From IMG/VR virus record IMGVR_UViG_3300009285_001589, positions 1 through 28,196 of that record: a stretch of 28,196 bases of DNA; one strand, 5' to 3'. A program made the translations under genes and the position numbers. The notes under the pieces are model-generated. The model saw nothing but the letters and a program-made list of their open reading frames with translations, did not search any database and was not told the DNA's origin. The stretch comes from a virus. Shown piece after piece: positions 1 through 8,250 of the stretch (its first letter is position 1; each line of letters starts with the position of its first letter).

Positions 1-842
1 GTTAGCAGTCCTCCAGTCGTCACATAAGGTATTCTGCCACTGGTCAGCCCCGTGGCTTTTAGAGAGCCAAATGTCCCGAGTCCTGTAGTAGTGATAGCCC
101 CTGTCCCCATATCTAAACTATCCCCTGCGGTATGTGGGGAGAGGACTGTAGCGGTGCGGTCAAAGAGGTTTTCAATGGAGACTAATGCATCTACTTCACT
201 TTTTTTATAATATCTACTATCTAATATAGCTGTATTGAAAGAACCAGCATCAGCCATTGTATGTCTCATTCTTCCCTTCAGTTCAAAGTTATCTATTCTC
301 CAAGTAAGGTCTGTAATTTCAGTAGTCCAGTCTTTACTGGTAGGGAGTCTTTGAAATTCTTTTTGTAAGTAAGTAAGGTCTGTTCTAAGTTCGGTTATTG
401 CATCAGTATCTAACTTCTCAATAGTCTTTATTTCTCTTGTCTTCTCTATTGTCTTTATTATCTGTGGTTTCTCTTTAATCGTCTCTTTTACAATATTATT
501 GATGATTTGAGGCTTTTGGATAGGTATTTGGCTAATATTCTCTTTAATCAACACTTCAATAGCCTCTGGGGTGAGAGTTTCAGGCATAGGTTGAGGTTCG
601 GGTCGGTTTATTAATTCCTTGTAGTCTATGGGCTTTTTTGGTATTTTAAAAGACTTACGAAGTTCCTCGTAAGATTCAATAGTTAATCCCAGTTCATTCA
701 AAATCTTTTCTCGTAGGATACTAAGAGCTTGGTCGTACTGTTCTGACCTTATATCTACTCCATCATCAATAGCCTCTTTCTCGGCTTGGGCTAAGGCGAT
801 TGAAAGGATTTTTTGAATTTTACGAAAAGATTGTTTATTCAC
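1..842 (-). CDS. Tail fibre / structural protein, C-terminus cut by window edge
   Basis: An open frame runs from a GTG at 842 through position 1 without a stop, so the C-terminus lies outside the window (about 280 residues visible). An in-frame TAA lies three codons upstream of the GTG, and I see no clear ribosome binding site. The N-terminal part is helical and charged (KIQKILSIALAQAEKEA), followed by a Pro/Ile/Lys-rich stretch with repeated TIK/TIEK units and then a region ending in SLKATGLTSGRIPYVTTGGL. That kind of segment is common in phage fibre and other structural proteins, often ahead of a C-terminal chaperone domain, but here the C-terminus cannot be seen. It is the last minus-strand gene after the ejection-like proteins, which fits a fibre or receptor-binding role. 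The family assignment is by resemblance only. Confidence 0.6.
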   Translation of the reverse strand, partial: MNKQSFRKIQKILSIALAQAEKEAIDDGVDIRSEQYDQALSILREKILNELGLTIESYEELRKSFKIPKKPIDYKELINRPEPQPMPETLTPEAIEVLIKENISQIPIQKPQIINNIVKETIKEKPQIIKTIEKTREIKTIEKLDTDAITELRTDLTYLQKEFQRLPTSKDWTTEITDLTWRIDNFELKGRMRHTMADAGSFNTAILDSRYYKKSEVDALVSIENLFDRTATVLSPHTAGDSLDMGTGAITTTGLGTFGSLKATGLTSGRIPYVTTGGLL

Positions 843-870
843 TTGACTTTAATGTTAAAAAGAGTATAAT
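843..870 (+). promoter_or_regulatory. Sigma70-like promoter, plus strand
   Basis: TTGACT (843-848) and TATAAT (865-870) are separated by 16 bases. It points against the surrounding minus-strand genes, towards the 22-codon ORF at 879, whose ATG would lie almost at the predicted transcript start. The match to consensus is strong, but AT-rich DNA yields chance matches. Confidence 0.4.
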
Positions 871-878
871 AGAGGTAT

Positions 879-947
879 ATGATAGAATTTTTATTAGGCA
901 TTGCAGGTATTTTAATCATTATGGGTGCTTTTGGTTTATTCCATTAA
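879..947 (+). CDS. Possible 22-residue hydrophobic peptide
   Basis: A plus-strand ORF encodes MIEFLLGIAGILIIMGAFGL followed by FH. It is almost wholly hydrophobic and could form one membrane helix. AGAGG lies 3 bases before the ATG, which is too close for a good ribosome binding site; with the TATAAT at 865-870 the message would be nearly leaderless. It fills most of a 101-base gap in a region where neighbouring genes are 1-8 bases apart, and it converges on the stop codon of the 567-residue gene at 944. A small phage membrane peptide is possible; a chance ORF is the alternative. A minus-strand 26-codon ORF in the same gap looks less protein-like. Confidence 0.3.
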   Translation: MIEFLLGIAGILIIMGAFGLFH

Positions 948-2647
948 GGAATAACCTGTAAAACTTTTGAAGCTGTCCCCTTTAATACTGTTCCAGCTAA
1001 AACTGTTCCTATAATTATATTCCTGATTTTCTTTAAATCATTTAATTGTTTTGCTCTTTGTCCTAATTCAATTCCTCTCTTTTGCAAAGAGGCTATTTCA
1101 GTTTGTAATTTATTTATCTGGAAATCTGTTGAACGCATCAAATCTTGTTTAGCCACATTAAATAATCCTTTTGTATTTTTAATTTCGCTACCTATTTCAG
1201 TAGTTTTTCCAGTTAAATTGCCCGCACCCTTAAATCCTCCAGACCCTTTAGAAAGAGTTTCAAGATAATTTATAGATGTTTGATTAGGAACTTTCCCATT
1301 TGCGATTTGCATTAAAGCATTAGCACCTTTTTGAATTTCATCGGCATTATAAGGTTTAAATGTTTTAATAGCCCACCCTTTTGCCTGTATCATTGGTGTA
1401 AATTCTTTATTTAATGCTTTTAATTCAGGAGCAAATTTCTCAAGAAATGAACCATAATTTCTCATAAATGCGTCATTAACGAAATCTTTTCCCATTTGAG
1501 AAGCACTATAAATTTTATTCTTTAAAATTATCATTTTGTCTAAAGACAAAGGTTTCCCTGCGGTTTTCTTCAAAGTGGCTTGTACATCCATTAAAGCCCT
1601 TACAGTTGGGTCGTGCATTTCAACCCCATAATCTTTTGCAGTTTTCAAAGTATTATCAATAACTTCAGAAAAATAACTTGATTGAAGAGATTTACCCCTT
1701 GAAGCCATTGTTTTTTCTGTTTGATTTAAACCCATCTTATATGTTTTGGACATATCTTCAAATAAAGTTTTGAGTGTCCCTTGATTTTGTGATGCCTGTA
1801 ATTTTGCTTCATTTGCCAAAGTATCTTGTAATACCTGATTTGTAGTTTGGAAGGTATCAGTCATTTCTTGAATAGTCCCCTTACTTGAAATTCTTAAATC
1901 TCTAATTTGATTATTCAAATCAAGTTTTTGCAATGGCTGATTTGCTAACTCGGCATTAACTGCTTTTAAATTTTTACCAGAATATGCAATATCTTTTAAA
2001 TTAGACACCCCCTTAGATATTCCTTGCCCGACTACTTCTTTTGTTTTACCCACAACTTGCCCAGTAATTTTTGGTATTATTCCCTGCGTCCCTTTAGACA
2101 AATCATTTAATGGAGCATCACCAAATAATTTAGCACTTACTCCAACTACGCTTTTTAGTTCTTGTGCAGTAATCAACCCGTCCATTGCAGCCCCTATCAT
2201 CGGAGAAACAAAAGAGTGCCAGCCAAAAGGTTTCTTGCCAGTATCCAATGCTTGTTGACTTTCAGAAACCCTGCCAGTCATATTTTTATCTAATCCTGGT
2301 ATTTTGTTTATTACAGGTATTTGTCCAGCAGTTATTCCTTGTGGTTTACCCTTAGTAAATGGTAAAGACAATGCTTCTCCTGTGCTTAAAGCCGCTTTTA
2401 CTGGAGCATTAACAAAGAAGTCAGCAAAGTCTTTTGGAAGAGTAGCTACAAACGCCTGTGCAATCTGTTTTATCATTGGTTGGGAAGTAAATTGTTGTCC
2501 AGTTTGTCCACCCCAAAACTTTTCTTCTGGTTGTTGTGTATTTTCAGTAAATTTTCTTTGCTTTTCCATTTGCAAAATGGCATCTGGGGAAAAACCAGCA
2601 CTTATTGCTTTTTGATATTGTTGAGAGGTTAAAGGTGTATATGGCAT
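944..2647 (-). CDS. Candidate internal virion / ejection protein (567 aa)
   Basis: This is a 567-residue protein of unrecognised family. It is rich in Gln, Lys, Ala and Thr and predicted mainly helical, with a hydrophobic segment near the C-terminus (IRNIIIGTVLAGTVLKG, about residues 540-556) and a moderately hydrophobic region around residues 60-100. Large helical proteins with a late hydrophobic segment, placed after the tail-tube or nozzle genes, are typical of podovirus ejection proteins that enter the host envelope with the DNA. That role is inferred from size, composition and position. The start ATG lies 1 base after the stop of the upstream 533-residue gene, so the two are probably translated from one message. 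No lysozyme or transglycosylase motif is evident. Confidence 0.55.
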   Translation of the reverse strand: MPYTPLTSQQYQKAISAGFSPDAILQMEKQRKFTENTQQPEEKFWGGQTGQQFTSQPMIKQIAQAFVATLPKDFADFFVNAPVKAALSTGEALSLPFTKGKPQGITAGQIPVINKIPGLDKNMTGRVSESQQALDTGKKPFGWHSFVSPMIGAAMDGLITAQELKSVVGVSAKLFGDAPLNDLSKGTQGIIPKITGQVVGKTKEVVGQGISKGVSNLKDIAYSGKNLKAVNAELANQPLQKLDLNNQIRDLRISSKGTIQEMTDTFQTTNQVLQDTLANEAKLQASQNQGTLKTLFEDMSKTYKMGLNQTEKTMASRGKSLQSSYFSEVIDNTLKTAKDYGVEMHDPTVRALMDVQATLKKTAGKPLSLDKMIILKNKIYSASQMGKDFVNDAFMRNYGSFLEKFAPELKALNKEFTPMIQAKGWAIKTFKPYNADEIQKGANALMQIANGKVPNQTSINYLETLSKGSGGFKGAGNLTGKTTEIGSEIKNTKGLFNVAKQDLMRSTDFQINKLQTEIASLQKRGIELGQRAKQLNDLKKIRNIIIGTVLAGTVLKGTASKVLQVIP

Positions 2648-2648
2648 A

Positions 2649-4250
2649 TTATTTTATTGCATTTAAATAATCATCGTAGCTACTCCCAGTTCCACCCGAC
2701 TGCGTGGAAGTTGAACCCATAGTAGTTAATCCTCGTTGTGTCATATTTCTTTGTTTTGCACTCTCAAGAGTCTTTTTGAATTCACTAATCCTTACAGCAT
2801 TCTGCTGATTAGTTAATGTAACATCTGGCATTTGGTCTTTTAATCTCTGATATTCTTGTTCGTTTATCTGTTTTCCAGATAATAGATAAACAAGTTGGTT
2901 ATTCATAGAAGCCATAGTAGCCAACAAAGCATTTTGTTCGTTATTAAGAGTTCTTTGTACTAAAGGTAAATTTTGGACTGTTTTCATATACCTTCCTGTT
3001 AATCCACCCGTTCCAACCGATTGAAGCAATGTTTCAACTCTTGGTAGATAATTGTCAATATAGTTTCCATACCCTTCAAACAAGTCGTTAGTCGCTTTAT
3101 CCAATTTAACAGATTGTCCAGTAGCAGCACTTACTATTTGACCTGGGACTGTCTGTGTTAGTTGTTGTATCTGCAATTCTCTCAATTGGTTTAATGGAGT
3201 ATCAGCATACCCCGCACCACCACTCACCGAACCAGCCATTGTTAACTGTTGTTGTTTCTGTATATAAGCACTACTTGAGGTATAAGAAGCCAAGGTATTA
3301 GTGAAATCCTCGTCTGTCATTTTAGTCCAGTCTTGACCCTTAAATGCATCTGCAGTTTCTGGGTTAATGACATATTTTGACCTGTCCGTCAATGTAGATT
3401 TGGCTGTGTCTAATTCATTTTTTGCCATTGTATATTGTTTATTCCATTGGTCTTGTTCCTCTTTACTCATAAGATTATAAAGGTCTTGATGAGCATTTAA
3501 TGACCATTCAATATCAGCCACCTCTTGTTGCTGGTCGTGGGTAGCAAGGTTGACAATATCAGAAGATGTTGCTTTAGCATCTGAATAAGCACCCTGTATC
3601 ATTTGCAATTCTTGAGCCTTGACTGCAGCTTGAACACCCACTGCCGCTATTTCAGAGTTAAATGATTTAGATACTCTATTAGTTTCTGCATTCATTAGGT
3701 TTACAGTCCCCCCAGTTCTATTCTCAATAGCATCTAAAGCTTTCTGTTTATTAACCGTTATATCAGCAATCTGTTGGTTAAATGAAGTGACTTGACCAAT
3801 TAAAGAACCTATGGTCTGTATTTGTTCTGGGGTTACACCCATTTCAGAATAGGCTTGTTGTAAAGCTTCTTGCCTTAATTCCACTGCAGACTTTTGGTTA
3901 GAAACTGTCTCTTCCCTCTTTTTAATCAAATCCATAATGGATTTCTTTTCCTGAGTTACCTCTGTGCTTGGTTGTTGTTTGGCAAGTTCATCTAACTTCT
4001 TTTGCAAGCTATCTATGGTTGATTGTCCTTGTGTAGTTGCTCCAGTTCCACCAGCAATTACACCACTTATGGCAGGGCTTATGGCAGGTGAACCATCACT
4101 ATTCATTTCAACTGAACCAGTTGCAGAGGGGATAGGGGAAGTCGGTGCAAGTAAAGTCTTGCCAGACGCATCTTGCACTCCAGTTGTTGCTATCCTGCTT
4201 TTTATATCATTTAGACCTTGAGTAATACTTTCTATTGTTGGTGTTGCCAT
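2649..4250 (-). CDS. Candidate internal virion protein, helical (533 aa)
   Basis: This 533-residue protein is not assignable to a named family. Residues 1-85 are Ser/Thr/Pro/Gly-rich and probably disordered. From about residue 80 to 300 it is strongly helical and Gln/Glu/Lys-rich (for example SLQKKLDELAKQQ), with likely coiled coil. The C-terminus is again Ser/Thr/Gly-rich. It lies between a large tail protein (8-base gap upstream) and the 567-residue protein (1-base gap downstream), where short-tailed phages usually encode inner-core or ejection proteins. It could alternatively be a tail-length or needle protein; without structural comparison I cannot separate these. Confidence 0.5.
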   Translation of the reverse strand: MATPTIESITQGLNDIKSRIATTGVQDASGKTLLAPTSPIPSATGSVEMNSDGSPAISPAISGVIAGGTGATTQGQSTIDSLQKKLDELAKQQPSTEVTQEKKSIMDLIKKREETVSNQKSAVELRQEALQQAYSEMGVTPEQIQTIGSLIGQVTSFNQQIADITVNKQKALDAIENRTGGTVNLMNAETNRVSKSFNSEIAAVGVQAAVKAQELQMIQGAYSDAKATSSDIVNLATHDQQQEVADIEWSLNAHQDLYNLMSKEEQDQWNKQYTMAKNELDTAKSTLTDRSKYVINPETADAFKGQDWTKMTDEDFTNTLASYTSSSAYIQKQQQLTMAGSVSGGAGYADTPLNQLRELQIQQLTQTVPGQIVSAATGQSVKLDKATNDLFEGYGNYIDNYLPRVETLLQSVGTGGLTGRYMKTVQNLPLVQRTLNNEQNALLATMASMNNQLVYLLSGKQINEQEYQRLKDQMPDVTLTNQQNAVRISEFKKTLESAKQRNMTQRGLTTMGSTSTQSGGTGSSYDDYLNAIK

Positions 4251-4258
4251 AAGTTTGT

Positions 4259-5689
4259 TTAATCACTAATATACGAAAAATCTACGACTACTTTAGCTAT
4301 TGATGTGCCACCTGCACCCCAAATTACTGTTGGTCTGAAGGAATGGCAATTAATAGACTTTATGAATTTTTTAAAAGTTACTGCTCCGTCTTTTGTATAA
4401 GATATATTCCCAGTTCCTATTCCTAAAGTATTTGCAGTATCGTAATTAGTTTCTATCCCTGCAGTTAAACTGTCAGAAGCCACTAATTTCTTAAAATAAA
4501 ATTCCACATAATTTATTTTAACTTTTTGCCCCATATCCTTAAAGCAGTATTTTAAAGTTGCAGCGGCGTTACCCGTAGTGAATTTCTCCAAATAATAAGT
4601 AGCGCCAGTATAAGATGCTATATACAGTGTTCCTGCATCAATCCATTTAATACAAGATATTGTTGTACCAGCAGAAATAAATGGTTTAGTAAATATAAAA
4701 GGTGAATTGGTATCCTTTTTCCCAATCACAAATACCCTGTTACTCAATGGTGCAAAAGCTAATTTATTATCATAAATATCTGTTGTCCTAAAATCATTTG
4801 GCGAGCGATATGTATCAAACGTTCCTGCTGTATCTTTATTTTCAAATCTTGTTTCAAATAATGGGTCTAAGTTGTTACTTCCCAATTCTTCCAGCCACCC
4901 TTTTTGGGCTATGTCTTCTGTTAAAAAAAGCAAGGTATCGTTCACATTAGCTCCAACTCTAACACCTTTATTAACAGTGATTCTCTTAATTGCTTGAGTA
5001 GCCGAAGAACCATCAATTAAAATTATATCAGAAGAAGTTTGGTTTTTAAAAGCAATAATACCTAAATAATCTAAATATTTGAAAAATCCATAAACTGCGA
5101 ATCCATCTCCACAATCAAAGTATTGAGCGGTAAAAGTTCCATTATCTCCAGTTTGTCCATCATATCTGGCTACATATCTTGCATTGCCTATTATTAAATG
5201 ACCATTCCAAAGAGTGTATGGATGAAAAGAAGAAGTAGTTAATTGTGCTCCAGAAGCTGGAACGTTTTTCATCCAGTCATCATCAAAAGTAGAAGCTAAA
5301 TCATATCTTCCCACCTCAAGGTTTTGTATATAAAATAGACTATTTACAATAGTTCCACCAACTTTATGAGAATATAAAACAGTTCCCATCACAGTTGGAG
5401 CTGCAGTGGTTACTGTGTATGGGAAAACCCCGGTGTTTACCAAGGCTCCTGTATCAAGTTTATGCACCTTTACTCCTGCTCCCAAATAAGAAATGGTTGA
5501 ACTATAGTATGCCATATCTAAAATCTGTCCATCTATAATGGTCACACTCAACGCTGACCCAGCTAAAGCAGGTTTTAAATACCCCCAGTCACGAAACGGG
5601 TCAACTAAATCACCTACTGCGTATTGGTTGTCGTTGTTTCGGTTAGAGGTTGAAAGTCCCCCCATTCCTTGAAAGATTACTTTTGGCAT
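4259..5689 (-). CDS. Large beta-rich tail protein, nozzle/propeller-like (476 aa)
   Basis: A 476-residue protein made mostly of short beta-strand patterns separated by polar turns, with recurring segments such as SLFYIQNLEVGRYD, NGHLIIGNARYVARYDG and NKLAFAPLSNRVFVIGKK. This blade-like repetition suggests a beta-propeller, as found in nozzle proteins of short-tailed phages, and the gene lies among tail genes. It follows a 98-residue coiled-coil protein after 1 base. Functional assignment rests on fold impression and position, not on a specific motif; a receptor-binding or baseplate-like role is possible. Confidence 0.5.
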   Translation of the reverse strand: MPKVIFQGMGGLSTSNRNNDNQYAVGDLVDPFRDWGYLKPALAGSALSVTIIDGQILDMAYYSSTISYLGAGVKVHKLDTGALVNTGVFPYTVTTAAPTVMGTVLYSHKVGGTIVNSLFYIQNLEVGRYDLASTFDDDWMKNVPASGAQLTTSSFHPYTLWNGHLIIGNARYVARYDGQTGDNGTFTAQYFDCGDGFAVYGFFKYLDYLGIIAFKNQTSSDIILIDGSSATQAIKRITVNKGVRVGANVNDTLLFLTEDIAQKGWLEELGSNNLDPLFETRFENKDTAGTFDTYRSPNDFRTTDIYDNKLAFAPLSNRVFVIGKKDTNSPFIFTKPFISAGTTISCIKWIDAGTLYIASYTGATYYLEKFTTGNAAATLKYCFKDMGQKVKINYVEFYFKKLVASDSLTAGIETNYDTANTLGIGTGNISYTKDGAVTFKKFIKSINCHSFRPTVIWGAGGTSIAKVVVDFSYISD

Positions 5690-5690
5690 A

Positions 5691-5987
5691 TTAGCTTGTT
5701 ATCCCTAAATTACTTAAAACGCTTATTATTGAATTTATAGCTGTTCTGGCTTCAGCGTCTACCGTTAAGCCACCAGTTGGAGCAGATGGGGTTGATTGAA
5801 CAGTTCCTTCGTATGTTTTCATTTTGTTTATCCTCAATTCGTCAACCCTGATTAAAGAAAACAATTTTATTCCTTCAAATTCCTTTTTTACATTTAAAAG
5901 CCTATTGACCTTTTCTTCTAAGTCCCTGTTTTTTCTTTGAAGTTCTTCTATGATAGCTTCTAATTCTTTTAGTTTTTCGTCTGCCAT
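5691..5987 (-). CDS. Small coiled-coil virion protein (98 aa)
   Basis: Residues 1-40 form a clear heptad coiled coil (KLKELEAIIEELQRKNRDLE continuing to a VNRLL segment). Residues 60-98 hold a short Pro/Thr-rich linker and a helical tail ending ISVLSNLGITS. Small proteins with an N-terminal trimerising coil commonly serve as fibre anchors or adaptors, and this one sits between the glycine-rich adhesin candidate and the large tail protein. The start ATG overlaps the stop of the upstream gene by 1 base (position 5987), suggesting translational coupling. The family is not recognised. Confidence 0.6.
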   Translation of the reverse strand: MADEKLKELEAIIEELQRKNRDLEEKVNRLLNVKKEFEGIKLFSLIRVDELRINKMKTYEGTVQSTPSAPTGGLTVDAEARTAINSIISVLSNLGITS

Positions 5988-6895
5988 TACGATTTATTCT
6001 TAAATATCCAAGTTGAAATATGTTTTACTGCATATTCCCAAAGTGGTGGTCTTATTATGTTTGAAATCATAGTCAATGTATAAGAGGTAACTTGGCAAAT
6101 TAATTCGTAGGCGTGGGCTTTTAAGACTTCAGTGTTTATCGTTGTTAAAGTGAAAGACGCTACTGTAGCGTCTACGGTGTATGCTGTAGGAGTTATGCAA
6201 ACAAAGTTACCATCTGAAGTAAAAGTATGAATGGTATAATCTCCACTGGTTGTTATTGTCCCACCAGAAGAAAAAGCAGAAACCCCATCAGTTCCGTCTG
6301 TTTTATAAGAGATAATGACTACGCCTTTGCCTCCGGAATATGCATCATTATTTACAGAAGCCCCCCCGTTACCTAATCCATCAGTTCCAGCTCCTCCACT
6401 TCCACCATTACCCCCAACTGCATAAGTTACAGCCGCCCCTGATATTGAATTGGATGTTCCTATTCCACCAGCGTTTGCACTGTTAGAAGCGTCTGCACCA
6501 TTTCCTCCAGCTCCACCTCCGCCTCCGCCATAAGTTAAGCCACCGTTTCCATTAGCACCACCATTTCCACCTTGGCTTCCGGTTCCTCCTGTTGCAACGT
6601 GTGCTCCACAACCGCCACCACAACCACCATTTACGCCAGCCGCATCTGCCTCTCCACCACCTCCGCCACCAGTTGCAGTTATTGTCCCAAAAGTAGAATT
6701 ACTACCGTTCCCTCCATTGTCGCCCGTTCCACCACTTTTTACTCCACCAATACCCACAACAACTGGATATGTTTGCGTTGTAACAGAATAAGTGGCGTTA
6801 TATTGATAACCACCAGCTCCGCCTCCACCTCCTATTCCTCCGTTCCAACCTCCTGCTCCGCCTCCCCCTATTGCGAGTATCTTTACCGTTGCCAT
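5987..6895 (-). CDS. Glycine-rich tail adhesin candidate (302 aa)
   Basis: Residues 8 to about 200 are dominated by glycine tracts (GGGGAGG, GGGGGGEADAAG, GGCGGGCGAH, YGGGGGGAGG) alternating with Asn/Ser/Ala, then a beta-rich segment (GKGVVIISYKTDG, DYTIHTFTSDGNF) and a C-terminal tail ending WIFKNKS. The GGVVIISY...YTIHTFTSDGNF arrangement is widespread in phage tail proteins with glycine-rich domains. By analogy with T-even adhesins the polyglycine region may pack as sheets and carry the receptor-contact loops. The gene starts 2 bases after the stop of a 58-residue gene. Low-complexity coding makes chance plus-strand ORFs opposite it, which I do not call. Confidence 0.65.
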   Translation of the reverse strand: MATVKILAIGGGGAGGWNGGIGGGGGAGGYQYNATYSVTTQTYPVVVGIGGVKSGGTGDNGGNGSNSTFGTITATGGGGGGEADAAGVNGGCGGGCGAHVATGGTGSQGGNGGANGNGGLTYGGGGGGAGGNGADASNSANAGGIGTSNSISGAAVTYAVGGNGGSGGAGTDGLGNGGASVNNDAYSGGKGVVIISYKTDGTDGVSAFSSGGTITTSGDYTIHTFTSDGNFVCITPTAYTVDATVASFTLTTINTEVLKAHAYELICQVTSYTLTMISNIIRPPLWEYAVKHISTWIFKNKS

Positions 6896-6897
6896 AT

Positions 6898-7074
6898 TTA
6901 TTTAAAGTTTTTTAATTCTTCTTTGACTTCTTTTTCGGCTGACTCTAAACATTGTAAGAAATCTTTCAGTTCCTGCTTTATATCAACCCTCAAAGTAAAA
7001 CCTAATTTTACTTTTCCTAAACTGTAATTGAAGGTCTTTGCAGTTGTGTTTTCTTTTTTAAGTAAGTTAAACAT
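6898..7074 (-). CDS. Small conserved-looking protein (58 aa)
   Basis: A 58-codon frame beginning MFNLLKKENTTAKTFNYSLG and ending KEELKNFK fits exactly between its neighbours, 1 base after the upstream stop and 2 bases before the downstream ATG. That spacing matches the rest of this operon and is the main evidence that it is real. The sequence predicts a short beta segment (GKVKLGFTLRVD) followed by an amphipathic helix. No family is recognised; a minor virion component or assembly factor is plausible from context. Confidence 0.65.
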   Translation of the reverse strand: MFNLLKKENTTAKTFNYSLGKVKLGFTLRVDIKQELKDFLQCLESAEKEVKEELKNFK

Positions 7075-7075
7075 A

Positions 7076-7489
7076 TTAAGCTATTGTAAGTACGCCCGTT
7101 GAAGCATCAAAATTTAAAGTTAAAGTGTCTCCGATTACCATACTCAAAGCTGAACCGTAATCATAATATCCGATTAACTTATCTCCAGTTGAAGCATCGT
7201 CAAAGATATAAATATATCTGAAATCTGGCACAGTCCCCGAAGCTGTCAAAACTAAATCTGCTAAAACTAACTTATATGTTCCACTTGTTTGAGCAGAAGT
7301 TGATACTGTTAAAACCCTTGCAGAAAGGTTTGTATAAGAAATCTGGGTTAAGTCTGCTAACTCATCCCAACCTGCTGTATGAGCTGTGTTGGTTAGGGCT
7401 ATTGTTAATCCTGTTCCACCTAAATCTATTAACTTCTCTGCTAAATTTTCGACAAAACTATTTATTTTTGTTAGTTGAACGGTAGGCAT
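7076..7489 (-). CDS. Phage structural protein, beta-rich (137 aa)
   Basis: The sequence starts MPTVQLTKINSFVENLAEKL and ends GDTLTLNFDASTGVLTIA, with an internal FRYIYIFDD...LIGYYDYGSAL stretch. This pattern (N-terminal helix, 'ALTNTA' segment, then a strand-rich domain ending in a phage-typical FDASTGVLTIA) recurs in small structural proteins of many tailed phages whose exact role is usually unassigned. It lies between the connector candidate and tail genes, 6 bases after the former, so a tail or head-decoration role is likely. The resemblance is from memory of the family pattern, not a search. Confidence 0.6.
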   Translation of the reverse strand: MPTVQLTKINSFVENLAEKLIDLGGTGLTIALTNTAHTAGWDELADLTQISYTNLSARVLTVSTSAQTSGTYKLVLADLVLTASGTVPDFRYIYIFDDASTGDKLIGYYDYGSALSMVIGDTLTLNFDASTGVLTIA

Positions 7490-7495
7490 TTTTGC

Positions 7496-8215
7496 TTAAA
7501 TCCCATCCGTGTCCCTGGGTAAAATTCTATTACCAAAGTCACGGTCTCGGACTTCATTTAATTTTATTAAATCATTTTTCAATTCTACTATTTCGTTTCT
7601 TATTCCAGTTTTTCTGTCTTCCACTCCGTTAGACAAACAATAGTCATAGGCTGCTCCCAAAGATATAATTCTATGGTAGTCTCCTGAAAAACCTGGTTCT
7701 CTGTCTGTTGAGGTGGCGTTAAAAGCTAATATTTCTCTTGAAAGGAATAATTCTAAACCTTCTGTGGTTGCCACTAACGCTTGGTCTGGAGCTGGATATA
7801 AATATAAAGAAAAACCCCTGACATCATAATATTCAGGTATTCCTTTAGTTTCATAAAATTCCTCCAGTGCAGTTCCTCTAAGTTGAGATTGGTCTATTGG
7901 TTTTAAATGGCAATAGTTTCCATCAAGCTTTAAAACCTCAACCCTTTCTATTTCTTGAGTTTTTGTATCAAGAGAATAATCTTGTTGTCCGTCAATTAAA
8001 GTTGTAGTTCCTTTAGGAAGAGTAGTCCAATTTGAATCGTCATATTCCCAAGTTCCAGAGTTGGCTCTAATCCAAGAACTTGTTTTCCTGTACCAAGCAT
8101 TGGCACTTCTTATAAATTGGACAATAGGGAATTGAGAAGTGTCTGATATGCCTACTAATGTTAATGCATCGTGATAAAGAGAATTGGCTTTATCTGTTGT
8201 AGAATTTATTTTCAC
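7496..8215 (-). CDS. Head-tail connector / adaptor candidate (239 aa)
   Basis: A 239-residue protein starting at GTG (8215), preceded by AAGGG eight bases upstream, which supports this start. It has an N-terminal helical region (KANSLYHDALTLVGI), a segment describing residue patterns of phage adaptor proteins (LPKGTTTLIDGQQDYSL, LYLYPAPDQ), and a long C-terminal helix (EIVELKNDLIKLNEVRDRDF). The 'TLIDGQQDYSLD...IERVEVL' and 'LYLYPAPD' patterns occur in adaptor-like proteins that attach the tail to the portal. It is the first structural gene after the cargo cassette, 35 bases beyond it, so the cassette separates it from the capsid gene it would normally follow. Confidence 0.55.
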   Translation of the reverse strand: MKINSTTDKANSLYHDALTLVGISDTSQFPIVQFIRSANAWYRKTSSWIRANSGTWEYDDSNWTTLPKGTTTLIDGQQDYSLDTKTQEIERVEVLKLDGNYCHLKPIDQSQLRGTALEEFYETKGIPEYYDVRGFSLYLYPAPDQALVATTEGLELFLSREILAFNATSTDREPGFSGDYHRIISLGAAYDYCLSNGVEDRKTGIRNEIVELKNDLIKLNEVRDRDFGNRILPRDTDGI

Positions 8216-8250
8216 TTATTTTCCCTTGTATTTTATTTAATTATGGTCTA

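Noticed and set aside
2304-2615. Plus-strand ORF opposite the 567-residue gene
   Set aside because: Cys/Phe-rich, lies fully inside a well-supported minus-strand gene, and has no own promoter or ribosome binding site.
6572-7027. Plus-strand Ser/Thr/Cys-rich ORF of 151 codons
   Set aside because: It is the reverse complement of glycine-rich and neighbouring coding sequence; composition is a by-product of glycine codons read backwards.
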